Origin: an uncultured Pelagibacteraceae bacterium
Lineage (GTDB): Bacteria; Pseudomonadota; Alphaproteobacteria; Pelagibacterales; Pelagibacteraceae
Reading direction: 5' to 3'
Assembly (NCBI GenBank): GCA_902521355.1
Contig: CABYRT010000001.1
Location: forward strand, 121,800-185,799
Length of the DNA: 64,000 nt
Under the pieces are notes generated by a model, which was not told the DNA's origin, made no database searches, and was given only the letters and a program-made list of their open reading frames with translations. The translations under genes were made by a program, and so were the position numbers. This document shows positions 49,293 through 57,552 of this stretch, piece by piece (position 1 is the first letter of the stretch; each line of letters opens with the position of its first letter).

Positions 49293-49868
49293 TTATATCA
49301 GTTTTTCAATGTATTTTTTTAATTTTTTGTAGTTTGAGTGATTTTCAAACTTTTTTCCGTTAATTATGACTGTAGGAGTAGAATTCACTTTATACTTTTT
49401 AACACCTTCGATTCGGTCTTCTAAAATATGATCCTCTATCTTCTTATCAGCCAAGCACTTATCAAAATCAAGATTATATTCAGTATTATCAATAAATTTT
49501 TTCATTGCTTGATTTGCTTCTAATTCATTTTTTCCCTTGATCCACTTATCTTGATTTAAATAAAGGTGATGCAAAATTTCGTGCTCACCATCATTTCTAC
49601 AATGCGCTAATTTAGTTGCATTAAATGCAATGATATCTAATGGGAAGCTTTTAAATTCTATTGAGATCAATCCTTTATCAATAAAATCCTCTTTTAGTTT
49701 AGGATAAATATTTTTATGAAAATTTGCACAAAAACTGCAAGTTAAAGATTCAAAAACCATCAACTTAACTTTAGAGTCTGCACTTCCAACTAAAATTGGC
49801 TTAACTTCAGAATTAGCATTAATGAAATTAAAAAAAATTAAAATTGAGACAAGAATTATTTTTTTCAT
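49293..49868 (-). CDS. Periplasmic DsbA-family thioredoxin-like protein
   Basis: A signal peptide (MKKIILVSILIFFNFINANS) directs export. The redox site is CSFC (Cys44 and Cys47) in ESLTCSFCANFHKNIYP. The cis-Pro loop is VNSTPTVIINGKKF. The helical insert between them is as in DsbA/DsbG-like proteins of alphaproteobacteria that are usually found next to smc and mutY. Length is 191 aa. It overlaps the DUF721 gene by 4 bases. The substrates are unknown. Confidence 0.9.
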   Translation of the reverse strand: MKKIILVSILIFFNFINANSEVKPILVGSADSKVKLMVFESLTCSFCANFHKNIYPKLKEDFIDKGLISIEFKSFPLDIIAFNATKLAHCRNDGEHEILHHLYLNQDKWIKGKNELEANQAMKKFIDNTEYNLDFDKCLADKKIEDHILEDRIEGVKKYKVNSTPTVIINGKKFENHSNYKKLKKYIEKLI

Positions 49869-50347
49869 TTTATTTTAAAATGTTTACTTAGCTCTAAAAG
49901 TGAGTTTTTTATTTTGTCATTTTTAATATTATTTATGCTCTTTATATGTTTATTTTTTGTCGCATTAATAGCGGTATTTTTATGGCTTTCTTCAATTTTT
50001 CCATCAAATGTATTCAATTTAATGTCATCTAAAACATGATAGCCAAAAAAAACATTAATTTTTTTTATTATTTCTTTTTTAGAATACTCAACGTCAACTT
50101 CGTTTCCCCTCTTTACTAAAATATTTAAACGACTGCCCGATAACTTGTTTGAACTTTTATATGACTTAGGAAAGCTTACTTTAAATAAATCTTTACCTAC
50201 TAAATATTTCCAATTATCTAAAGTCTCATTATAAATTTTACCTTTTTTGCTAATTATTCTTTTTGCTTCTGTGGGTAAAGTATCTTTAAAAGATCTTAAA
50301 CCTTGAATGGAATTATATCTCTGCTTAGTATTATATTTTTGACTCAT
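49865..50347 (-). CDS. DUF721/DciA family protein
   Basis: The N-terminal GLRSFKDTLPTEAKRIISKKGKIYNETLDNWKYLVG segment is the DUF721 core. The family includes DciA, which helps load the replicative helicase. The middle shows a KH-like SGSRLNILVKRGNEVDVEYSKKEIIKKIN. The C-terminus is basic and low in complexity. Length is 160 aa. Its ATG (50345-50347) abuts the mutY ATG on the other strand. It heads the long minus-strand run. Confidence 0.83.
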   Translation of the reverse strand: MSQKYNTKQRYNSIQGLRSFKDTLPTEAKRIISKKGKIYNETLDNWKYLVGKDLFKVSFPKSYKSSNKLSGSRLNILVKRGNEVDVEYSKKEIIKKINVFFGYHVLDDIKLNTFDGKIEESHKNTAINATKNKHIKSINNIKNDKIKNSLLELSKHFKIK

Positions 50348-51340
50348 ATGAATAATAAAAACATATCAAATAAAATTCTACTTTGGTACGATAATAATAA
50401 AAGAATTTTACCTTGGAGAAAAAAAGTTTCTCAGAAGCAAAAAGAATATTTTACGTTTGTTAGTGAATTTATGTTGCAGCAAACTCAAGTAAAAACTGTT
50501 ATTCCTTATTTTAAAAAATTTGTAAAACAAATTCCAACCTTTCAATCATTGGCAAATGTCGACGAAAAGATCTTAATGAAAAATTGGGAAGGTCTTGGTT
50601 ATTATTCAAGAGCAAGAAATTTAAAAAAAAGTGCAATTATAATTGTTAGAGATTTCCATGGTAAGTTGCCAAAATCTCATGAAAAGTTAATACAATTACC
50701 AGGAGTAGGTGAATATACATCTAAAGCAATAATGTCTATAGCATTTAACGTTAAAACTATTCCTTTAGATGGAAATGTAGAGAGAATTCTTAAAAGAACT
50801 TTATATTTAAAAAAGCAGAACGAAATATCTAAAGATTTTTTAATAACAAAAATTAATTTTTTTGGACTGTCCGATCGTGCCAGCGATTACTCACAAGCAA
50901 TTATGGAAATAGGTGCTTTAATTTGCAAACCAAAAAATCCAAGTTGTAAAGAATGTCCATTAAATAAAAATTGTATATCTTTTAAAAAAAATGATTTTGA
51001 GTTAACTAAAATTAATAAAGAAATAAAAACTAAATATTTCGAAGCGACTATTTACAAAAAACATAATAACTACTTATTAGTCAAAAATGATAAATTTAAA
51101 TTTTTAAAAAATATGCCAATTTTTCCTATGACTGAAGTTCGAGAAAGTGAGTATAATTATTCAAATAATAAAAAAATTAATATAAAATTATCTAATATGG
51201 AAATGAAAATTTTGCTAAATAATGCAAAGAGACCTCCAAAGATTAAAAATAAAATATTAATTAAAAAAGACAAATTAAGCTCAGAAATAATTCCATCATT
51301 TACCAAAAAAATATTTTATACCATCGCAAAATCTGAATGA
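50348..51340 (+). CDS. mutY: A/G-specific adenine glycosylase MutY
   Basis: It removes adenine opposite 8-oxoguanine. The start at 50348 gives NKILLWYDNNKRILPWRKK. The catalytic Glu40 lies in SEFMLQQTQVKTVIPYF. The helix-hairpin-helix is LPGVGEYTSKAI with the catalytic Asp in PLDGNVERIL. The [4Fe-4S] loop CKPKNPSCKECPLNKNC has the usual C-x6-C-x2-C-x5-C spacing. A shortened C-terminal NUDIX-like domain follows. Length is 330 aa. An upstream ATG at 50303 would overlap DUF721 and is rejected. Confidence 0.94.
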   Translation: MNNKNISNKILLWYDNNKRILPWRKKVSQKQKEYFTFVSEFMLQQTQVKTVIPYFKKFVKQIPTFQSLANVDEKILMKNWEGLGYYSRARNLKKSAIIIVRDFHGKLPKSHEKLIQLPGVGEYTSKAIMSIAFNVKTIPLDGNVERILKRTLYLKKQNEISKDFLITKINFFGLSDRASDYSQAIMEIGALICKPKNPSCKECPLNKNCISFKKNDFELTKINKEIKTKYFEATIYKKHNNYLLVKNDKFKFLKNMPIFPMTEVRESEYNYSNNKKINIKLSNMEMKILLNNAKRPPKIKNKILIKKDKLSSEIIPSFTKKIFYTIAKSE

Positions 51341-52461
51341 AAAAAGTTGCAATTGTTGGAGCTGGCATATCTGGTTTGTATCTTGCAAATGAATTAAACA
51401 AAAATACTGAAATAGACTATAAAATCTTTGAAAAAAAAGATTACCTCAATTTAAATGAAGGTTATGGCATTCAACTTTCAGTTAATAGTATTAATTTGTT
51501 GAATAAAATAGGATTTAAAAATATTTCAGCATCAGATGTTTATTATCCAACAAAAGTTAATTTTTTCCAGGCTAATAATATTAAAAAGATTTGTGAAATT
51601 GATTTAAAGCAATTCAATAATGTAAACGACCGTTACACAACACTTAAAAGATCAACATTAATAAAGTTTTTAATTGGCAATATTCCTGAGGAAAAAATTC
51701 AATTTAAAGCCAATATTCAAAATATCGAATATAATGAAAAAATAAAGATTTCTTGGAATAATAAGAATGAAAGTTTCGATTATATAGTAATTGCAGACGG
51801 TGTTTTTTCAAAATTAAAATCCCAAATATCCAATAATGATTTAAACCCAATTTTTAATGGGAACATTGCTTTAAGGGCGAATTTAAAACAACATGAAAAA
51901 GATAATATTTCTGTATATATGGGGTCAAATTTTCACTATGTAACTTATCCTGTAAATCAAAAACTCGAATACAATTTCGTTGCTATAATCAAAAAGAAGT
52001 TAACTACTAAAGAAATTGAAGATAAAAATATTCTTAATTCTGAAACATTTATAAAATCTTTAAAAGACCTTATTTCAAAAAATTCTATTATAAATTTGGA
52101 AAATTTAGTAAATTTAAAGTGTTTTCCTGTATTTGTGAGCACTGAATTACCCTCATTAAAATACCAAAATACTTTTTTGAGTGGAGATGCTTTATTTGCT
52201 TTTCCACCTTCTTTTGCACAAGGTGCTTCTCAAAGTATTGAAACAGCAAATGGTATTTTTGAAAATATTACAAGTTCAAATAGTATTTATAAAGATAAGG
52301 TAAGTAAAATATTACTAGTAAATAAAAGATCAAAATTAAACCATTTTGCCTTCCATTTAACTAATCCAATAATAATATTAATTAGAAATATTGTTTTGAA
52401 ATTTTTATCAAAAAATAAAAAATTTCTAGAGAGTTATCTTGGAAAAATTTATAGAAATTAA
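51337..52461 (+). CDS. FAD-dependent monooxygenase (UbiH/PHBH-like)
   Basis: This is a flavoprotein hydroxylase. The FAD motif is VAIVGAGISGLYLANEL, the second motif is DYIVIADGVFSKL, and the GD motif is FLSGDALFAFPPSFAQGASQSIETA. Length 374 aa is close to the UbiH/UbiF/MHPCO group, but I cannot assign the substrate. A ubiquinone ring hydroxylase or an aromatic hydroxylase are both possible. It overlaps mutY by 4 bases and converges on ccrM with a 4-base overlap. Confidence 0.85.
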   Translation: MKKVAIVGAGISGLYLANELNKNTEIDYKIFEKKDYLNLNEGYGIQLSVNSINLLNKIGFKNISASDVYYPTKVNFFQANNIKKICEIDLKQFNNVNDRYTTLKRSTLIKFLIGNIPEEKIQFKANIQNIEYNEKIKISWNNKNESFDYIVIADGVFSKLKSQISNNDLNPIFNGNIALRANLKQHEKDNISVYMGSNFHYVTYPVNQKLEYNFVAIIKKKLTTKEIEDKNILNSETFIKSLKDLISKNSIINLENLVNLKCFPVFVSTELPSLKYQNTFLSGDALFAFPPSFAQGASQSIETANGIFENITSSNSIYKDKVSKILLVNKRSKLNHFAFHLTNPIIILIRNIVLKFLSKNKKFLESYLGKIYRN

Positions 52462-53531
52462 GTAGTTGGCCTTAGTCTTTGCCTCAAATCATCAATTGGT
52501 TTGAGTGAATTACCTGATTTATAATACCAAAAAGTCCAACCGTTACAGCTCTCAGCACCTAATATTTGTGCAGCAACTTTATGAATTGATCCTTCTGATT
52601 TCCGATATTTTATACTACCATCAATCATAATTTTCGCATTGATTTGTTTTTTTTGATCAAAAATTTCAGTACCAGGTTTAATAATTCCTAATTCAACCAA
52701 AGATCCAAATGGCACTCTTGGTTTGGATCTATTATTTTTTATAGTATCTAAATATTCATCTTCTATAATTTTTGTATTTTTAATTCTTTTACTTGCAGCT
52801 TCAAAATAGTTTTTTTCTTTTTCTATCCCAAAATAATTTCTACCTAACTTTTTTGAAACTACAGCAGTTGTTCCCGTACCGAGAAACGGGTCCAATATTA
52901 AATCGCCTTTATTAGACGATGCTAATATAATTCTGTGCAATAAAGACTCTGGCTTTTGCGTTGAGTGAACTTTATTACCATTATTTTTAAGTCTTTCTTT
53001 TCCATTACATATAGGTAAATTCCATAAAGATCTCATCTGTAGATCATCGTTTAAACATTTAAGTGATTGATAATTAAAAGTATATTTTGAGCCTTCACTT
53101 TTTGATGCCCATATAAGTGTTTCGTGCGCATTCGTAAAACGTGTTCCTCTAAAATTTGGCATAGGGTTATTTTTATTCCAAATCACATCATTTAGTATCC
53201 AAAAACCTAAATCTTGCATTTTTGAACCAACTCTAAAAATATTATGATAACTTCCTATGACCCATATAGATCCATTTTTTTTTAAAATTCTTTTACATTC
53301 TTTAAGCCATTGAACTGAAAACTCATCATAACTTTTAAAACTATCAAATTTATCCCACGCATCGTCTACAGCATCGACTTTAGATCTATCAGGTCGACTT
53401 AATTCTTTTTTCAGTTGAAGGTTGTAAGGTGGATCTGCAAATATCAGATCAAAACTTTCAGCCGGAATTTTTTTTAATTCCTTAATACTATCTCCATTAA
53501 TAATTTTATTTTTTATGTCTGAAATGATCAT
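52458..53531 (-). CDS. ccrM: Cell-cycle DNA adenine methyltransferase CcrM (GANTC)
   Basis: This beta-class N6-adenine methyltransferase is expected to methylate GANTC in alphaproteobacteria. The catalytic motif DPPY is at residues 33-36 in FADPPYNLQL, and the AdoMet motif DPFLGTGTTAV comes later, as in the beta class. The C-terminal extension (about residues 270-357, RPRVPFGSLVELGIIKPG to GWTFWYYKSGNSLKPIDDLR) is the CcrM-specific domain. Length 357 aa is normal. A palindrome holding two GANTC sites lies 15 bases upstream. Confidence 0.96.
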   Translation of the reverse strand: MIISDIKNKIINGDSIKELKKIPAESFDLIFADPPYNLQLKKELSRPDRSKVDAVDDAWDKFDSFKSYDEFSVQWLKECKRILKKNGSIWVIGSYHNIFRVGSKMQDLGFWILNDVIWNKNNPMPNFRGTRFTNAHETLIWASKSEGSKYTFNYQSLKCLNDDLQMRSLWNLPICNGKERLKNNGNKVHSTQKPESLLHRIILASSNKGDLILDPFLGTGTTAVVSKKLGRNYFGIEKEKNYFEAASKRIKNTKIIEDEYLDTIKNNRSKPRVPFGSLVELGIIKPGTEIFDQKKQINAKIMIDGSIKYRKSEGSIHKVAAQILGAESCNGWTFWYYKSGNSLKPIDDLRQRLRPTT

Positions 53532-53546
53532 TTTATATTTTTGAAT

Positions 53547-53567
53547 TAGACTCCAGTCAGGAGTCTA
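53547..53567. promoter_or_regulatory. Palindrome with two GANTC sites in the ccrM leader
   Basis: TAGACTCC (53547-53554) and GGAGTCTA (53560-53567) are perfect 8-bp inverted arms around AGTCA. Each arm contains one GANTC site (GACTC at 53549, GAGTC at 53561), the CcrM target. The centre is about 26 bases upstream of the ccrM ATG. There is no following T tract, so it is not a terminator. Autoregulation by methylation is inferred. Confidence 0.6.
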
Positions 53568-53612
53568 CGTCAACCTGTGATTGAATTTATTGATTGATAA
53601 TTGTTATGATTA

Positions 53613-54185
53613 TTATTTAAGACTCAATATCTTGTGTATTGGTTGGAAGGTTTTTCTATGAAATCTAGTCACTCCAAATTTTTTAATAGCTTTAATATGA
53701 TCCTTAGTTCCATAACCTGCATTATTATCCCAGCCGTATTTTTTAAAAGAAAAAGACATCTTTTTCATTAGCTTATCTCTTTCAACTTTAGCAATAATCG
53801 ATGCGGCTGAAATTTCAGGAATTTTTTCATCACCTTTTACAATAGTTTTAATTACATAATTTTTTAAGTCTGGTGGTTTATTACCATCTATTAAAACTTT
53901 TTTAGGTTTCAATTTGAGTTTCTTAATTGCTCTTTTCATTGAAAGTAGGCTAGCATTTAAAATATTAATTTTTTCAATTTCCTTTATTGATGCAGATCCT
54001 AACGCCCAAACTGAATTTTTTTTTATATATTTAGCTAAAGTTTCCCTCTGAATTTTGTTAAGTTTTTTTGAATCTTTAAGAATTTTTCTATTAATTTCTT
54101 TATTTAATATAACAGCAGCTGCATAAACTGGTCCTACAAGGCTTCCTCTTCCAACTTCATCAACCCCAGCAATAATTTTTTTCAT
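53613..54185 (-). CDS. rnhB: Ribonuclease HII
   Basis: It removes RNA primers and single ribonucleotides from DNA. The catalytic DEVGRGSLVGPVYAAAV is at residues about 8-24, followed by DSKKLNKIQRETL, LIDGNKPP and AASIIAKVERDKLM. Length 190 aa is normal. It lies upstream of ccrM on the same strand, as is common in alphaproteobacteria, with 81 bases between holding the GANTC palindrome. Confidence 0.96.
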   Translation of the reverse strand: MKKIIAGVDEVGRGSLVGPVYAAAVILNKEINRKILKDSKKLNKIQRETLAKYIKKNSVWALGSASIKEIEKINILNASLLSMKRAIKKLKLKPKKVLIDGNKPPDLKNYVIKTIVKGDEKIPEISAASIIAKVERDKLMKKMSFSFKKYGWDNNAGYGTKDHIKAIKKFGVTRFHRKTFQPIHKILSLK

Positions 54186-54204
54186 ATAAAATATTATTAA
54201 AAAT

Positions 54205-54909
54205 TTAAATCTCTAAACCAGTTTCATCTATTTTTTTTCTAATTTCTTTAAGATCGGCCCAAGAATATTTTTTTTGCTCTGCTTGTCTTAGTAGATATGC
54301 TGGGTGAAAAGTTATCATTGTTAAATATGTTTTATTATTAATTATTACTTCCTTCCATTTTCCTCTTTCTTTAGAAATTTTAATTTTATTCCCGAAGAGC
54401 GCTTCCATTGCTGTGCTTCCCATTAAAATAAGTATTTCTGGATTTATAATCGCAATATGTTTTCTTAAATATTCAGAGTATCTATTTATTTCTGATATTT
54501 CAGGCTTTCGATTATTTGGAGGTCTATAATTTACAACATTAGTTATATACACATTAGTTCTATCTAAATTAATAGCTTTTAACATTTTATTTAAAAGCAA
54601 TCCTGCATCACCAACAAAAGGTTTTCCTAATTCATCTTCTTTTTGTCCAGGTCCTTCACCTACTATCATTATTTTTGAAGTTGAATTTCCATCACTAAAA
54701 ACAAGATTTTTCGCACTATTTTTTAGTTCACAATCCTCAATTTTTTCGATTTCAACTCTAAGTTTTGCTAATTCTTCAGATTTATCCTCATTAGAAACAT
54801 TATTTTTAAATCTATTTATTGGCTCATCACTAAATTCATATTCAATACCTAGCTCGTTTATTAAATCATTATCAAATATGTCATTTTGATTTTTTTCATT
54901 TAAAGTCAT
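54205..54909 (-). CDS. Uracil-DNA glycosylase, family 4/5 type, few cluster cysteines
   Basis: It excises uracil from DNA. The catalytic loop is GEGPGQKEDELGKPFVG at about residues 84-100, and the second motif is FHPAYLLR (202-208). The acidic N-terminus (1-55) is variable. Family 4 enzymes usually hold a [4Fe-4S] cluster by four Cys. Here the only Cys in the protein is Cys60; the positions in the NVVNYRPP and INRYSEYL segments, which carry Cys in cluster-bearing homologues, are Tyr. Some alphaproteobacterial homologues also seem cluster-poor, so this may be a lineage trait. It diverges from the TPR gene with only 10 bases between starts. Confidence 0.87.
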   Translation of the reverse strand: MTLNEKNQNDIFDNDLINELGIEYEFSDEPINRFKNNVSNEDKSEELAKLRVEIEKIEDCELKNSAKNLVFSDGNSTSKIMIVGEGPGQKEDELGKPFVGDAGLLLNKMLKAINLDRTNVYITNVVNYRPPNNRKPEISEINRYSEYLRKHIAIINPEILILMGSTAMEALFGNKIKISKERGKWKEVIINNKTYLTMITFHPAYLLRQAEQKKYSWADLKEIRKKIDETGLEI

Positions 54910-54919
54910 AAAGTAAAAA

Positions 54920-56599
54920 ATGTTCTTAAAAATTTTTTGTTTTATAATATTAATTCTATACCAAACAAATCTCTATTCAAAAGCAGCGAATGAAAAAGAA
55001 TTCAACCAGAAGTATCTATCAAATTATCTTTCAGCATTATTATCATTTGATAACCAGAAAAATAACGATGCTCTTAAGTTTTTTGAAAATTCAAAAATAT
55101 TAATTCAATCACATGATAGTTTTTTGCAAGAATATGTATTTTCTTTACTTTTGGATGGACAGGTTAAAAAAGCAATTAAACAAGTAAAATATTCTAATAC
55201 CTCAATAGGAGGAGATTTTTTTGAAGGAAATTTATTATTAATTTTAGATAGCATTAACAAGAAAAAGTTTAAACAAGCAGCTTTGAAGTTAAAAAAATTG
55301 GAAAAGTTCAAAGAGGACGACTCATACAAATTTATAATTTATTCTAGCTTAAAAAGTTACATTGATCTTTTTATATATAAAAAATCTGACATTGTTGAGC
55401 AATTTGGAAAATTAGATTTGATAAACATGGCTTTTCAAAATTGTTATTTAAATTCCAAAAAAACTGAGTCTTATTTTCTAAATTTAATTAACGATCCTCA
55501 AAGTGATTACTCTAGATATACTTTTTTTTATTTGAGTAACGAAGTGTCTAATAATGACTTTGAAACAGTTGATAATTTTGCTAATACAATAGATCCTTTA
55601 AGAAGTAGTTTGCTTATTTCTCAAGTTAAAAAATGGATAGATGAAAAAAAATATACAAAATTAACACAGCATTTTTCATGCAAAAATGAGAATGATATTT
55701 TGGCAGAATTCTTTTTCCTTATATCTAATTTTTATTCATCTCAAAGTAGATTTGATTACTCAAACATATATTTAAATATTTCAAATTATTTAAATCCAAA
55801 ATTTTATTTTAATTTATCATTAATAGCTGAAAACTATCAGTCTAATAATAATTATGACCTGGCAAAAAAAACTTTCGAAAAATTTGATGATAAGGATGAA
55901 ATATTTTTTTGGTACAAAACAAAGAAGATTGCTAGAATTATAGCAGAGGAAGAAAATTATGATGCAAGTTTGAATTATATATTAAAAAATCTTGAAAAAT
56001 TTAATAATAAATCGACAAAGATGATTTATGATTTGGCAAATATTTACAAAAACTTTAAAAAATATGATGAGGCTATAAATTATTATACTTTGGCCTTAAA
56101 AAATTTAGATAAAAATTCTATGGCTTATGCAGATGTTCTTTATCGCAGAGGTGGAGCATATGAAAGATTAAAAAATTATGATTTGGCGGATAAGGATTTG
56201 CTAAATTCAATTAAAATTAGACCTGACGAACCCTATACACTTAACTATCTCGCTTACAGTTGGTTAGAAAGAGGATATAAAATTGAAGAAGCAATAGAAA
56301 TGTTAAATCAAGCTTACAAAGGGAAAGAAGAAGACCCCTACATAACAGACTCAGTTGGTTGGGGTTATTATTTGACAGGAAATTATATTGAGGCAGAAAA
56401 ATTTTTAAGAAAAGCTGTTGAATTGTTACCAAGTGATCCTGTTGCAAGTGATCATTATGGAGATGTTCTTTGGCAATTAAATAGAAAAATCCAAGCTAAT
56501 TATTTTTGGAAAAGTGCTTTAAATAGCGATGAAGCAGACGAAGAATTAAAAATTAAAGTTAAGGAAAAATTATATAATGGCTTAAATAATAATTCTTAA
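54920..56599 (+). CDS. Exported tetratricopeptide repeat protein
   Basis: A signal peptide (MFLKIFCFIILILYQTNLYSKA) is followed by helical repeats. Clear TPR units are in the C-terminal third, for example KYDEAINYYTLAL, AYERLKNYDLADKDLLNSI, GYKIEEAIEMLNQAY and YIEAEKFLRKAVELLPSDP (about residues 370-540). The N-terminal two-thirds is degenerate alpha-helical. Length is 559 aa. Homologues of this type often precede ispE in alphaproteobacteria. The role is unknown, probably periplasmic scaffolding or outer-membrane protein handling. It abuts ispE (TAAATG). Confidence 0.85.
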   Translation: MFLKIFCFIILILYQTNLYSKAANEKEFNQKYLSNYLSALLSFDNQKNNDALKFFENSKILIQSHDSFLQEYVFSLLLDGQVKKAIKQVKYSNTSIGGDFFEGNLLLILDSINKKKFKQAALKLKKLEKFKEDDSYKFIIYSSLKSYIDLFIYKKSDIVEQFGKLDLINMAFQNCYLNSKKTESYFLNLINDPQSDYSRYTFFYLSNEVSNNDFETVDNFANTIDPLRSSLLISQVKKWIDEKKYTKLTQHFSCKNENDILAEFFFLISNFYSSQSRFDYSNIYLNISNYLNPKFYFNLSLIAENYQSNNNYDLAKKTFEKFDDKDEIFFWYKTKKIARIIAEEENYDASLNYILKNLEKFNNKSTKMIYDLANIYKNFKKYDEAINYYTLALKNLDKNSMAYADVLYRRGGAYERLKNYDLADKDLLNSIKIRPDEPYTLNYLAYSWLERGYKIEEAIEMLNQAYKGKEEDPYITDSVGWGYYLTGNYIEAEKFLRKAVELLPSDPVASDHYGDVLWQLNRKIQANYFWKSALNSDEADEELKIKVKEKLYNGLNNNS

Positions 56600-57442
56600 A
56601 TGAAGTTTCATAAAATAAAATCTTTTGCAAAAGTTAACTTAACTTTAAAAATTCTAAATAAATACTCAAATGGTTATCATAAAATTGAAAGTTTAATATC
56701 TAAGATCAATTTGGCTGATGAGATTTTAATAAAAGAGATACAAGGTTCAAAAAATAGAATATCGTTTAGTGGGAAATTTTCCTCAAATATTTCAAATACA
56801 AATACAATTTCAAAACTACTAAAAATCTTAAATAATCATAATTATATTAAAAATAAAAAATTCAATATAAAAGTAAAAAAAAATATACCCCAATCCTCTG
56901 GTATGGGAGGAGGATCAATGAATGCAGCATCCATTTTGAACTATTTATTTAAAAAAAGAATAATTAAAACTACAAAAAATAATTTAATAAAAATTGCAAA
57001 TAAAGTTGGTTCAGATGTAATTTTGGGTCTTTATGAGAGTCCAATGATCCTACAAGGGCAAAATATAAGTAAAATGAATAAAAAATTCAATTTTCATTTG
57101 TTAATAATAAAGCCTAATTTTGGATGTTCTACTAAGATGATTTATGCAAAACACAAAGGATTTTCAAAGAGCCTATTCAATAAATCAAACAAGATTGACA
57201 GACAAGATCTATTAAAAGTTTCAAATAACGATTTAGAGAGAGCAGCTTTTAATAAATATCCAATTTTAAGAAAGATCAAAAGTTACTTGCAAAATTTAGA
57301 TAATATTTACTTTGCAAATATGACAGGATCGGGTTCTACTATAATTGGTTATTTTTTAACCAAAAATGCGGCAATAAAAGCTCAAAAAAAATTAAAAAAT
57401 AAATATAAAAACTATTGGTGTATTTACTCTAAAACTATATAA
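56600..57442 (+). CDS. ispE: 4-diphosphocytidyl-2-C-methyl-D-erythritol kinase
   Basis: This GHMP kinase is in the non-mevalonate isoprenoid pathway. The start KSFAKVNLTLKIL has the conserved Lys, and the ATP loop is IPQSSGMGGGSMNAASILNYL. GSDVILGLY and MTGSGSTIIGYF are the other motifs. Length 280 aa is normal. It follows the TPR gene directly. ispH, the last step of the pathway, is about 16 kb away on the other strand. Confidence 0.95.
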   Translation: MKFHKIKSFAKVNLTLKILNKYSNGYHKIESLISKINLADEILIKEIQGSKNRISFSGKFSSNISNTNTISKLLKILNNHNYIKNKKFNIKVKKNIPQSSGMGGGSMNAASILNYLFKKRIIKTTKNNLIKIANKVGSDVILGLYESPMILQGQNISKMNKKFNFHLLIIKPNFGCSTKMIYAKHKGFSKSLFNKSNKIDRQDLLKVSNNDLERAAFNKYPILRKIKSYLQNLDNIYFANMTGSGSTIIGYFLTKNAAIKAQKKLKNKYKNYWCIYSKTI

Positions 57443-57455
57443 AGCTTTTTTTTTG

Positions 57456-57464
57456 TGTTATACG
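57456..57464 (+). promoter_or_regulatory. Possible extended -10 promoter of tRNA-Gln
   Basis: TGTTATACG fits an extended -10 (TGnTATAnt). It would place the start about 57471, giving a leader of about 4 bases before the tRNA. I saw no -35 box at the proper spacing. Confidence 0.3.
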
Positions 57465-57474
57465 AAAAACATCT

Positions 57475-57549
57475 TGGGGTGTAGCCAAGTGGTAAGGCAG
57501 CGGTTTTTGGTACCGCCATTCCTAGGTTCGAATCCTAGCACCCCAGCCA
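57475..57549 (+). tRNA. tRNA-Gln (anticodon TTG), CCA encoded
   Basis: The acceptor arms TGGGGTG and CACCCCA pair. The anticodon stem GCGGT/ACCGC encloses the loop TTTTGGT with anticodon TTG. The T arm CCTAGGTTCGAATCCTAG is canonical. The discriminator is G, and CCA is encoded at 57547-57549. It is the only tRNA seen in the window. The CCA-adding enzyme gene starts 3 bases after the encoded CCA. Confidence 0.97.
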
Positions 57550-57552
57550 TTT

